Of a stretch of 64,000 nucleotides of DNA, positions 1 through 10,952 are shown piece by piece; the first letter of the stretch is position 1; every line of letters begins with the position of its first letter. A program made the translations under genes and the position numbers. Source of the DNA: Ampelocalamus luodianensis (Eukaryota > Streptophyta > Magnoliopsida > Poales > Poaceae). A model generated the notes under the pieces. It saw only the letters and a list, made by a program, of their open reading frames with translations. It did no database searches and was not told the origin of the DNA. Location of the stretch: contig CM070629.1 in NCBI GenBank assembly GCA_036346255.1, positions 5,151,001 to 5,215,000 on the forward strand, read 5' to 3'.

Positions 1-1499
1 TATTACTTAAGGTGGGTGGTAGTGGAGGTCGTTGCAACTGAACTCCTCGAAACTTATTTTTCACATATTTGAAAAAACATCAGTAAATCTACAATGATAG
101 TTAGAATAGTCTATACCTGTAGCATCACTAAGAAGAACAAGAATATTAGCAAATCCTTGAATTTTAGCTTTAGGATCTAAAATAGATGCAAATGCATATA
201 GAAAATGGATTTCTCTATAATATTTAAGGTATTTACTTTTCATAGAAATAATAGCATCTCGTAAAAATATATCATTTTTCATACATTTTTAACTGAGTAG
301 CAATATGAATAATAGTACGCACAATTATAGGACATGTTGGATCATACACAGCAGTCAAAGCAATAGTGCCTTCATAATTTTTTTTAAAAAAAACTGAAGT
401 ATCTTCTCAGGTCGAACCAATGTTACTCAGTCAATAATACACTAATGTCATAGCTTTGATAGTGCGTTTGAATAAAAACAGAAAATATGCTTTTATATGA
501 TAAAAAACTTTTAAGCATTAAGGTTTTATCTTACCAATATGTCCAAACCAAATTTTTTTGGACGTACACCCATTGTCATACAGAAATTTTTATATGTTGC
601 TATTCTTTGGTTAGAATTATTCAATAAAGATATCGTATCGTGGAAAGTTTTAATATACTAAGTCAACCTCTTCAGAACGTATTTTACTATAAGGTTAATA
701 ATACGGCAAGCATGTCGCTGATGTAGCAAGAAGGAATCAACATATGTACTCCACACTGGAGTAAGAATATCCATTGCCCTAGAGTTTGAAGCGATATTGT
801 CTAAAATAATTGAGAATATTTTGTTTGTAAGACTAATGTCTTTCAAGACTTTGATAATACAGTCCGCAATATTATCACCCGTGTGTGCTACATCAATTAA
901 TTTCAAACATATAATTCTTTTCTCCATTTCTCAATTTTCATTAACATAATGAGCAACTACACTAAGATAATCCTTCCTACCCCGACCACTCCATATGTCC
1001 GAGGTTAGAGTCACCGAAAATATGCACATACTAAATAGTTCCTTTAATTTATCACGACATTCATTATAGTATTTAACTAGATCCCTAGTGAAAGATCTAG
1101 ACCCGCCATTATGCGGTAATGGAGTTTTGGTGATTAATGATAAATCTAATTGGGAGACTAACACTTTTATTGATATACATATTGTGTAGTCTTATTTGGA
1201 TATAAAGGTGAAAATCATGAAGGCATGCAAGTGATTAATGACAAATGCACTTTCTCGTTTGGATATAAAGATGAAAATACAAGAGGTATGCATTCTACTT
1301 CTTCTTATTATATCTTGTTGCATTCCTCGGATCCAAAATATAGGTTAAACTCCACCAAAAAGGTCAATTTGGATATGTGCATATGTTTCCATTACACATT
1401 TGTGTATGCACACATTTAGGGGGAGTCCATTCTATATTTTGTGGTTTCATTAGTATTGATCCATATTCTCTTTCCACATATATTAAGGATCTTTACTTT

Positions 1500-1915
1500 G
1501 AAACATATCCTTGAATATATTTAACTTGTGTAGTTAGTATATTCATATGAGTATATGAGAACATATGAAACTTGTGTAGTTCATGGATGTTCATATATCA
1601 TTAAATATATTTAACTTGTGTAGTTAATATATTCATATGAGTATATGCAACTTGTGTAGTTTGTATACACTCATACTTGGTATATGTAACTTGTATAGTT
1701 CATATATACTTGTATGTGAGCATATGAGACTTGTGTAGTTCATATATGCTCATATATCATTGAATATATTTAACTTGCGTAGTTAATATATTCATATGAG
1801 TATATACAACTTGTGTAGTTCGTATACACTCATATTTAGTATATACAACTTGTAGTTCGTATATACTCATGGTATATATAACTTGTGTAGTTTATATATA
1901 CTCATGTTTATCTAT
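1500..1915. repeat. AT-rich tandem repeat within the solo LTR
   Basis: The unit AACTTGTGTAGTT followed by a CATATGAGTATATG-like stretch recurs about ten times with spacing of roughly 30 to 60 bases. Copies are degenerate and partly palindromic around CATATG. Confidence 0.75.
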
Positions 1916-3035
1916 ATTCAATTATTTGAGACTGCATTGTGGGACTAACATGTGTACTAAGATGTTTGAAGGCTTAGTCCCGGTTCATGGATGGCGACAT
2001 GGTAAGGGAAATGCATGACAATAGAGGGATCATGACTAATAGCTTGATAGCATGTTCTTGTGCCTTATGGATCAAGTTATGATCTTGCATGCATTTGAAT
2101 TTGAGTTTTGAAAACTCTAAGTGTTTCTGTCAGAAATCGGATGAACCGACGTGTTATGGGCGGTTCGACCGCGCTGCGATTCGACCGGATCTTGGTGCGG
2201 TATGACCGCACATCGGTCGTTCCGATTTCTAGTTGGCGGTTGCATAAAACCAGAACCGATGCATTTTGGCTCGGAGCTCTCTTTGTTAATCGGTCATACC
2301 GCATTTGAGAAACGGTTGTACCGCGATGTGGTTGTACCGAATTTTGTATGGCGGTATGAATTTTCCATAGAGCATGTTGTTTCGGCAGTTTGGAAACCCT
2401 GCAATCGGTAGTACCGCTTCGCCGTGCGTGATGCATCCAGGACCAAGCGGTAGTACCGCAATTTGGTTGGCGGTTGTGCGGTTCGAGTTTTTCAACAGCT
2501 TGTTTAGAAGCATTTTGCATGTATATCTTGGTAATTAATGTTAATCATTATGGGACTAACATTTTCCATGAGTTGGATGAATAGGTTATGTTCGAGGTAA
2601 TGAAGACTTGGATGGCATCATGAGTTGATCGTCATCAAGTAAAAGTTCAAGAAGAGGATGCATCATGTGTTAATGCATATCAAGATCTCAAAGAGAGATG
2701 ATCATGAGTTGATCATCAAGTCAAGAGAAGACTCATCATGTGTTGATTGAGGTCAAGTAAAGAATGCATCATGGGTTGATGCATGTCAAGATGATGACTC
2801 GGACTTGAAGTGAAGATGTGCGTCATCAACCTTTAAGAAGATGCTCAAGGCAAAGGTATGACTAGCTAGGGCTAAGGATGTGTTCCTAGTCTTTTACCGG
2901 TCTTGGTGTTTGGTTAGAAGACCGGATTGCTAGTATAGGTTGTCGTACTATTAAGAGGGGTCTTGTCTAGTAGCTTGAGTCTCATCATGTGTTAATAACT
3001 CAATCTCACTTGCTCTAGCTCACTCTAACATGTAG

Positions 3036-3200
3036 CCTATATTTGCGAATGTGTTTTGCAAATAGTTGAGGCTCATCGATAATCCTTGTAGCATGTGACT
3101 ATACTTTGCAAATGTGTTTTGCAAACGGTTGAAGTCCATGTACCTACTCCTTGTGGTATGATCTAAGTTTGCAAATGTGTTTTGCAAATTGTTGGGATTC
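3036..3200. repeat. Three-copy direct repeat within the solo LTR
   Basis: TTTGCAAATGTGTTTTGCAA with a following GTTGAGG-like tail occurs three times, starting near 3041, 3106 and 3168, so the period is about 62 to 65 bases. A separate set of degenerate repeats built on CATCATGTGTTGAT and GTCAAG covers about 2620-2800. Confidence 0.75.
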
Positions 3201-4969
3201 ATGTATCTTCCCTTGGCATGGTCTAAGATTGCTTGTTGCTATCATTTGGACTTAGACCATGGTAGTGGCTCTTTGAAAATTGTGCTTTTTGATTTGATAA
3301 AATATGTTTGAGATCAAATCAAATAGGTGGGTTGTGTAGCCCACTGAATAAGCTTTCAATAGAGTCCAAGATCACTCAATTCCGACATCGAGTCAAAAGT
3401 TATGACCTTTTACCGAGTGTCGCCTGCGTGTTGATTTTGAGCTGCGGTACGACCGCCATGTAAAGAGCGGTATGACCGCCCGAACGGTTGTACCAGCCCT
3501 TGTGAGGCGGTACGACCGCAAATGGTCAGAACGGCTAGTTTTTGGTCGTTTCGTCTCCAAACGGCTAGTTTTTGGTGTAGGGGCTATAAATACCCCTTTG
3601 GCCGGTTGAGAGACAACTTTTGACATCCCATTTCACTCTCTTGAGCTAGTGTGAGCTTCTCCACTCAATTGTGCATGTGTTGCACCTTGTGAGCAAGGAG
3701 AGAGGTCTCTAGTTGCATGTGTTGCATCTAGAGGTGGATTTTGTATCCACTTGAGCTTGTGTATTCGTTGCATGTGGTGAGAGTCAAGCAAGGGGCTTGG
3801 CTTATTACTCTTGGTGTTTGCCGACACCTAGACGGCGTGGAGCGTTGTCGTCGGTGATCTTCTCAAGTGAAGCTTGTGAGAAGACCCGGGCGATTTGTGA
3901 GTGGCTTGGTGCTCGCCATCTCCGGAGCGGAGTAAGAGCAACCCTAGTGGATCGAGGTGATAAGTTCAAGTTGGAGTCGGTTCAAGCGGTTGAACTCACT
4001 TAGAGGTGTTGGTTCGGTTGGAACCGGTCCAAGTTGTTTGGACTTACCTCGGAGGTGTTGCCTCGCGTTTTGGAGCCGATCCAAAAGGTTGAACTTACCT
4101 CAACGTGGATTAGGGGAGACCGGCAAGTCTTCGATCACCACGGGAAAAATATCGCCGTGTCAATTGTGGTTTGCTTTCTTGAGCTTTACCTTATTGCAAT
4201 TTACATTCATTGTATAATTGCTTATTTATTTAATTGCTATCATGTATGTGCTTGATTGATCATATCATTAGTTGAAAGCTTACAAGTTCATGCTCTATTG
4301 ATTATTATCTTTATACTTGTATTGTTGGAGCACTTAGTTGAGACTAGTGATTTTTAGGTCTTAATTGTGCAAAACCGTATTTATATTATCTTTCTCATTA
4401 GAAATCGGTTTTAGCGTATAAAAGTTTTAAAACGCCTATTCACCCCCCCTCTAGTCGGCCTACTCGATCTTACACCTAGTTGTTGTCTGTCTGAAAATAG
4501 TAGAAAATTTAGGATTATGCGTAGTCCTAATGTAAGTTTCAAAAGTTGTAGATTCCTCAAAGCCTAAAGGTAAATCCTCATAAGCAATTAAATGACAAAG
4601 AGTTTGACGGACTACCTCAGGATTGTAGTCCAAGCTACGTATTGTATCGTCGGGGTTGTAGGCCCTGTTTGTTTAGGCTTTTTGTCTGGCTTAAAAGCAA
4701 AAAAAACCTAAACCTAAACAAAGGGATGACTTTTTTGTCTGGCTTATAAAAAGCTTAAGTCATTTTAAGCCTGAAAGCCATAAGCCATGACAGATGTGCT
4801 TTTTTTGGCTTTTGCGGAATGGAATAACTGTTTACCACTAAAGTTCGCTAAAATTACCCACAAAATGTCATTGCATATAAATGCAAATCGTTTCGTTTTT
4901 TTCCTGTTCCATCCTCTCTTTCCCCAATTCCATTCGGTTTCCCGACGCCGCAGCCTCAAATCCCCTCCC

Positions 4970-5285
4970 CTCCATGCCGCCCCTCCCCCCACGACGCCGC
5001 TCCCCTCCACGTTGCCGCCTCCCCTCCCCCCATGGCGCCGCTCCCCTCCACGCTGTCGCCTCCCCTCCCCTACTCCGCGGCTCCCCTCCCCCTACACCGC
5101 CGCCTCCCCTCCCCTCCCCCAATGTCGTCGCCCCCGCAAGGAAGACACGCCGCCTCCCCCCCCCCCCACGGCACCGCTCCCCTCCCCCGACACCGCCGCC
5201 TCCCCTCCCCCAACGCCATCGCCCCCACGAGGAAGACGCCACCGCCTCCGCGCCCCTCGTCGTCGTCATCTTCACCAAGCTTGAT
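4970..5285. repeat. C-rich low-complexity tract
   Basis: Degenerate repeats of the form CCGCCGCCTCCCCTCCCC fill this stretch of the Pack-type element. Long reading frames across it on both strands are rich in Pro/Ala or Gly/Glu/Arg and are composition artefacts. The tract joins directly to the PPR fragment, so the junction may mark where two captured pieces were fused. Confidence 0.8.
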
Positions 5286-5770
5286 GATCTTAGCATGAGC
5301 CATCTTGCCCATCTCTAAAGAGCACAAGTTTGCACAAGCAAGAAGAACACTTGAGAAGGTAATTTTCCCTAGAATCTGCCCTGAAGTCAACACTGTGCTA
5401 AAATATTTTAGCGCATCAACAAATTGTCGATTTTGCGCATAACTGGAGATAATCGTATTACATGAATCTGAATTCCTTGCAAGCATTATCTTGAAGAGCT
5501 CCTTAGCTTCCACCATTTTCCCGTTGTAGCTATAACCTGAAACGAGAGAGTTCCAGCACACTATGTTCTTCTGTGGGAGGGTGTCAAAAATCCTTTATGC
5601 ATCTCTGCACTGCTTGCATTTGCTGTACATGTCAATTAGAGAGCTGGATACAAACACTTTACTACCAGAACCCATCTTTAGGGTACGAGCATGGATCCTT
5701 GTTCCTCCTCTGAAGTCCTGAAGGCTAGCACAAGCACTCAACACACTAGAAATTCTCCTTTGTGTTGTGG
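5285..5770 (-). pseudogene. Captured pentatricopeptide-repeat (PPR) gene fragment
   Basis: On the minus strand the translation has the tandem 35-residue pattern of plant PPR proteins. Seen in order are SSVLSACASLQDF, a RIHARTLKMG helix pair, VSSSLIDMYSKCKQCRDA, CWNSLVSGYSYNGKMVEAK, a SCNTIISSYAQNRQFVDALK repeat, then TFSSVLLACANLCSLEMGK. PPR proteins bind organellar RNA and are normally 400 or more residues; only about 160 residues remain here. There is an in-frame TAA at 5595-5597 and no start codon, so it is not a working gene. It lies wholly inside the element at 4661-6687 and was probably captured from a gene elsewhere. Confidence 0.8.
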
Positions 5771-6962
5771 TTGTACACGATGCTCATGCTCATGCCCAAG
5801 CTCATGCTCATTGTGTGTGTGTTGAAATTGCCACCGCTCACTGGGAGAAAAATCTGTATGCTAGATATGTTCGATTTGAGCAATCTTAAGTTTGTTAAAT
5901 GGGTTGCATAGTACTAGCACCCTGTTGTTCGACTTGACAATTGAGTTGTTCTAAATTTGCCTCTATCTATTTCACTTTTGTGTTTATATAGATTCGAAGG
6001 AAAAAATGAGTACGATGCTTGATACATGTCGAGAAATTGCAAATCACATCTGAAGATGAGCAAAGGAGCATAGCACATGAGCTGATAACGAACATTGAAG
6101 AACAGAAGATGAGCATAGGCGAAGGCAGTGCGTGATGGTTCGGATGAAGTGGTTGTAGATGTTTTTTTTTTGTCATGACTTGTTCTTTTCATGTAGTTTC
6201 AATTGTAAACCGTAATCGAGTGTAATCGCATACCCTTGCTTGTACGAAGAGAAGGAATACATTGTGGTGTAACATGTGCATTTCTTCGTATTCCAATATG
6301 TAGTGTTATCATTATTTACTGAATAGTCAACAACGTATCTTCATATTTTGTTTCATATTCCAAAAGACTCTATTTGTATCTCCAATTTATTTGGATAGGC
6401 CATGGTACACACGCATGCTTGTACAAGCGAAATATATTTTGTTTCATATGTACACTTGCACGTATCGTTATATTTATGAATTTCGTGCAAAAATAAGTTT
6501 AAATACATGCTTAAAAATATCCTTTAAACTTTAAAGGGTAATTCAGATTATTAATTCTTCACACACAACTCAATAAAGTCAACATCCTATAAAATGTCAG
6601 ATTAACAAACACCAAAGCTTGGCTTAAAAGCTAAGAGACTTATAAACTGATTAAGCCAAAAAAACATAAGGCTAAACAAATAGGGCTGTAATGTAACTGC
6701 ATCTGCCTCATCGTTAATCCTTGTTCGGTCTATAAACAGTGCCATGCTTCGGGCCGGGCCAAGACACGGCCCATTTGGCCTTGTCTACCTGGAGCCCGAC
6801 CGTGCGGTGAAACCCGGGTCGGGTCGAACCATGCGCACACGGCCCACCCAGTCCGAAGAAGCCGAGATTTTCAAAACACGACAGCCCGCTCCCGGCGGCG
6901 GCGTCGCCGAGCCTGCCTGCTAGCCTCTGAGAGAGAGTACATCGGGCAGCGGCGGCCGAGCG

Positions 6963-9900
6963 ATGCCTGCGGCCTCCGCCTCCGCCAGGCTGAAGCGGGA
7001 GGATTGCCCCCGCACCAAGCACGACTCCCTCTTCTCCCCATGGAAGGTACGTACTTGCTCTCCCCACTTCCCATCTCCTCCTTACCATCTGCTACTGGCG
7101 CCACCACGAGTTTGCTAAATTTGAACGTAGTTGACGAGATCTGGCTCGTGGTGTCCAATCCGACTGCCTGATTGTGCCACCTTGTGCCTTGAATTCCGGG
7201 GTCGTATTAGCAAATATTGGATTCTTTATTCGAGCCTGTTCTGCTCCTGAACTCTCCGATTGGCAGGTTCTTGTCGGGCCGTCAGACTGGGAGGACCACT
7301 CCGCCGGCAAGGAGGGGGTCCAGAGATATCGAATACTCAACCTCCCGGAGACCTTCCATGGTCTCTACGAGCTGGGCGTTGCAAAAGCTTCTGATGAAGG
7401 AGTCAGGGCTCGGAGACATGAATCGGGTGGCGTCGTCGTGGTGTACCTCGGACAGGCTGACAATGTTAGGGCGAGGCTCCAGCAGTACGGCCGGACAGGG
7501 TCGCACTTGGACACTGGAAATTCATTGGCTTCTGCTGGTAAAGCTGAGACGAACGCGCGCGCGGCGGGGCCTGGATTGTTCAGAGAGGTGTTCTCCAGAG
7601 GTTACTCCGTGGTGTTTCGATGCGCGCTGGTAAGTGTTTTTCATGTTCGTCTTTCTTTCTTCAGATAAGAAAGGGGTTGTTGAACTGTACTGTACAAGTG
7701 TTCGGTTGAGGTTGTAGGTGTCTCGTATCTGAATGATATGCAACTAAATATACAAGAAGTTGTTGGGGGTTAAACATTGCAATTAACAAAAGTTCAGCAC
7801 CTCTATTTGTAGTGAACCAATGAGGATAGCTTCAACCAACAAATAAGCAGCGGAATTAACAACAATAACATGCACAAAGTGACACAGCGATTTACGTGGA
7901 AAACCTCCTCAATGTGAGGAGTAAAAACCACGGGGCTTGCACAGCCTACTCCCAAATCTTCCACTATAATCAACAATGGGTACAAGGAGTCTTCTCTAGA
8001 ACATCTAGAGGTACATCACAGAAGCAACAACATCATCAAGATATAATCTTGGTATCATCATCAACAATCATACACAACTAACAAGAGGTACACTAACAGC
8101 CAAGCGGAGAAAATACAGTTTCTGTCCCCTTCGGTTATCAGCTCATATCTCACAAACCACAGATCCAAACTGCATAAAACTTGGCAGGAATGTAGATCCA
8201 CGAGTCCCTAACATGCTGTCCAAATTTCAGCCAAATCGGACAAGATTTCACTACTCAAACTGAACTTCTACCAAATCTGCTCAGTGCTGAATCTGCTGCT
8301 ACCCGAACTGACAAAACCCCTCTCAAATCAGGTGCTCCTCTCAACCAATCAGCAATCCAACCGTACAAATCGAAGAGCATCAAGTCAAGAACATACTGAC
8401 CAAGTTTGAGCTAGATCGGATGACGTTTGATGCCCCGATCGACGTCTTGATGAGGACTGCACAGGATCACCCGAGCTGGAACAGAGCTCCTCTTCTTCTT
8501 TTCTCTCTTGTCTCTTCTTTGTTGTGTGCATATGCTTCTCACTCCCTAAGCCTCACCTTCCAGCAGCAGCTCAAGGAAATAGCTAGGGTTTTTCTTCCCC
8601 TCACCAAGGAGGAGGCATCTCCACCCTTCATTATTAGGGTAATCAATGGTTGTCATTTCTTAGGCTTGTGAGCTGAAATTAGTCTTCATATGGAGGGATA
8701 GCCCAACAGAAGTTGCCGGTGCAATATCCACATAAATCTTGTCGAGGGATGCCATTGTCCTATAGGAGAATTGTTAGAGAATGTCAATCAAGTCTGAAGT
8801 TTCAGAACTGCAACTACGCATATGCTTTAGATGTCAAGAACAGTTACATAGCCTCCTAGTCCTAGTCCTATAAACTATGAAGTAGTTACTTAGTGTTATG
8901 TTCTGTTGATATTGTGTCGAGGACTTCTTTTTATAGTTTCTTCAAATTCGTTTGCTCATGCTGTGGACATTTACGTGTTCTATAGTGACAAAGGTTATGT
9001 ACGGTCACTTCATTGTAGAGTATTTCGTACTGGATATAAGCCTTCCTTGTGTTTTTACTAATCTTTCTAGTTCTACAGTTGACATGTTGGCTGGTTTGGA
9101 GCAGATATACTATCCTAGTTTGTTTATTTACTATTTAGTTCATGATTTAAGTCGTAAAGAATAATCACTTCCTCCTAGAAGCTTCTAGTCTTAGTTTTCA
9201 CTGTTTCCTGCAGTATTACCTTCAGCGCCGCATTGAAACTGTAATTGGAACTATCGTATTATGTGGTTGTTCATGAATGGCTACCAAATTTAATTACACA
9301 CTGTTCATGGAAAATGTTTGGAAGTCAAGATTTATCTTGCCGCATTTCATAACTAGTGGTTTAAGGTCAAGATGTTGCCTCTTTGATCACTCGTGATGGA
9401 TGAAGGGTGATCCCTGAAATTTTTCTTTAGTAGCTTTTACAGAAACAAAAGGGGTCAATTATGAATCTTATGGTGTCATATTCATGTTTAGCAAATAGCA
9501 TCGTAATTATGCTATTCTGTTGAATATACTTGCCATTCCATTCTAACGTGTCTTCGCTACTATGGAAACAAACAGATGGGTAGCAAACAAGAAGCTGAGA
9601 AGACTGAGGCTCGGCTGCTGAGGGTATTTGATTATGCATGGAACAAGCTTCAGAATGGTGCTTGTCGCCGTGAAGAAATACTGCTCAAGTTAGAACAGGG
9701 AGCACTCAGTCATAGATCTTCTCTGCTTAGCAGAGTACGGCACTTCAAACAGAAAATGTTTGGAGAGAAAGCAGGTATAAATATAAGCAGAAGTGGGTCT
9801 GTTGACATCTCATCCGGCATTATGGAAAATATGCTCCCAAGAGTTCGTGCATTTGTTGGCTTCAGACCTCAGTTAGTTAACTCTGGTGACAATGTAGACA

Positions 9901-10952
9901 AGGCAATTGATATTCACTGGAAAAACACACCTGGGGGTAATACTTGTGGTAATAAACAACCACATAGAAGGTCTGAAGGATACAAAGTCAAAAAGATTGA
10001 TGTTATAAAACGAAGAACTGTGCCGATACGAGATTCTAACTCTATTTGTGGAGTAATGCTGGAAGATGGTTCTTCTTGTCTGGAGCCTCCAGTGCAAGGA
10101 AGGAAGAGGTGTGAGTTACACAAATATAGAAGAGTCAAAGGCAGTCCTAAAATGTCCTTTTCTAGCTACACTTGCCAAGTTGAGATTCCAATTGTTGAAT
10201 CCATACTAACTGAAAATGAAAGCAAAACAGATCAAGCACAGCAAACTGTCAGACACCTGTCCAAAAATTTGCCGATGACTGTGAAGGAATCGTCAAGGCA
10301 AAGGAATAGCTTTGAAGCAAAGGAGGTGAAAACCGGAGAAGCTCCTACAGAAGATGGAACATGTGAAACCTCTGGGGATGCTGATACCTGTGGAGCAAAA
10401 ATGAGTGACAGTTCTGTTTGCAATGACGAAGTAATGTTAGCAAACAAAAGGTTTCAGCTGCATGATGGCTTGAAAGAAGCACAATTTGTTTCATCTGGAC
10501 TCAATGATTTTCTCCAGAATGATGATGAGCTACAGAGCAAGACAAGTGACCAATTCTGTGGACAGAAAACTTCTCATGCTGAATCTCAGTCCCAGGGGAA
10601 CCAGCCTTCTGGAAGAATGTGGTTTGAGCTGCTCAAAGCACAGAAGTCGGACAGCGCACTGTCGTCGAGAGACCCAGGAAATCAGACTAGAGTAACATAC
10701 GATGTAGCAACCATCATTGGAGTAGTGACAGATAATGGATATTGCAAAATGGTACCGATGACAGGAAGAAAAAGATGCGAGGAGCACAAAGGAATAGAGG
10801 TCACTGGTGCTTCATTTGTACCATTTTCCGGAAGCTCAGGATGGCCATCTATCTGTGGTGCTCGAGCATCAGATGGTTCACCTTGTAAGAATCAGCCGAT
10901 TGCAGGGAGGAAGAGATGTGCTTTGCATAAAGGTTCACCATCGATTGAATAA
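6963..10952 (+). CDS. Effector of transcription (ET/HRT-type) protein, GIY-YIG-like domain plus ET zinc repeats
   Basis: Three exons, 6963-7046, 7267-7629 and 9576-10952, all joined in phase 0 with GT-AG borders, give 607 residues. The family includes barley HRT and Arabidopsis ET2, nuclear plant-specific regulators linked to gibberellin responses and reported to have a GIY-YIG-like nuclease fold. Seen here: a GLYELGVA block at about residues 60-67 and VVVVYLGQADNVRARLQQYG at about 84-103, matching the GIY-YIG core. The C-terminal half has ET repeats of the form C-x9-C-x10-C-x2-H. The first (CGVMLEDGSSC then GRKRCELH) and the last (CGARASDGSPC then GRKRCALH) are complete; two between them have lost key residues. 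The ATG at 6963 is the first in frame and opens an exon ending in a consensus donor. Intron 2 (1,946 bp) contains a solo LTR. It is convergent with the SUMO E1 gene downstream. Confidence 0.92.
7761..8708 (-). mobile_element. Solo Copia-type LTR in intron 2 of the ET gene
   Basis: The 948-bp element is bounded by TGTTGGG and CCCAACA, with the 5-bp target duplication GAAGT at 7756-7760 and 8709-8713. On the minus strand it contains GGTTTTCCACGTAAATC, a sequence common in the R/U5 part of grass Copia LTRs, which sets the orientation. There are no internal domains, so it is a solo LTR. The intron splice sites lie well outside it. Confidence 0.85.

Larger units (their letters stand above)
1089..4474 (+). 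mobile_element. Solo LTR (probably Copia, SIRE/Maximus-like), 3.4 kb
   Basis: The element begins TGAAAGATCTAG and ends CGATCTTACA, with the 5-bp target duplication CCTAG at 1084-1088 and 4475-4479. No gag or pol sequence lies inside, so it reads as one long LTR left after LTR-LTR recombination. The 3' part has a C-rich run with CACCCCCCCTCTAG near 4440-4452, a signature I associate with grass SIRE-type LTRs; this family assignment is inference. It holds several internal repeats and many GCGGTA-n-TACCGC palindromes. A 1.6 kb relative with the same start lies at 25947-27579 on the minus strand. It sits inside the hAT transposase and is younger than it. Confidence 0.8.
4661..6687. mobile_element. 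PIF/Harbinger-like non-autonomous element carrying gene fragments (Pack-type)
   Basis: The ends are imperfect inverted repeats: GGCCCTGTTTGTTTAGGCT on the left and, read inward from the right, AGCCCTATTTGTTTAGCCT. A 3-bp duplication GTA (4658-4660 and 6688-6690) flanks it. The 3-bp size is firm because removing the element plus one GTA restores the hAT transposase reading frame. A 3-bp duplication points to PIF/Harbinger rather than hAT (8 bp). No transposase is present inside. The cargo is a C-rich low-complexity tract (4970-5285), a fragment of a pentatricopeptide-repeat gene (5285-5770) and about 900 bases of unassigned sequence. Subterminal copies of GGCTTATAA/GGCTTAAAAGC motifs occur near both ends. 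Confidence 0.75.
1..6705 (-). pseudogene. hAT-superfamily transposase (RICESLEEPER-like), broken into pieces
   Basis: This is a remnant of a BED-finger-type hAT transposase gene read on the minus strand. Recognisable blocks, from N to C terminus, lie at about 6705-6691, 4660-4480, 1083-931 (containing TSDIWSGRGRKDYLSVVAHY, a hallmark hAT block), 927-658 (LDNIASNSRAMDILTP and the LLHQRHACRIINLIVK block) and 282-61 (FLYAFASILDPKAKIQGF). Two later insertions split it: an LTR at 1089-4474 and a PIF-like element at 4661-6687. Deleting each insertion with one target-site copy rejoins the reading frame exactly, giving RQTTT-RDLVKYYNE and LHYNPDDTIRS. Frameshifts and stops between blocks, for example 300-650, show it is dead. 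The N-terminal zinc finger is not visible, and the C terminus runs off the window start. GC-rich GGGCCGGGCC-type sequence at 6745-6845 may be its outer end, lying next to the ET gene promoter. Confidence 0.85.

Noticed and set aside
4787..5318. Proline-rich plus-strand proteins of 145 to 165 codons
   Set aside because: Three overlapping frames are open at once over a C-rich low-complexity tract, so the openness reflects composition.
6714..7340. Minus-strand frames opposite the first ET exon
   Set aside because: They overlap the ET exon 1 and intron 1 in antisense and lack any conserved block.
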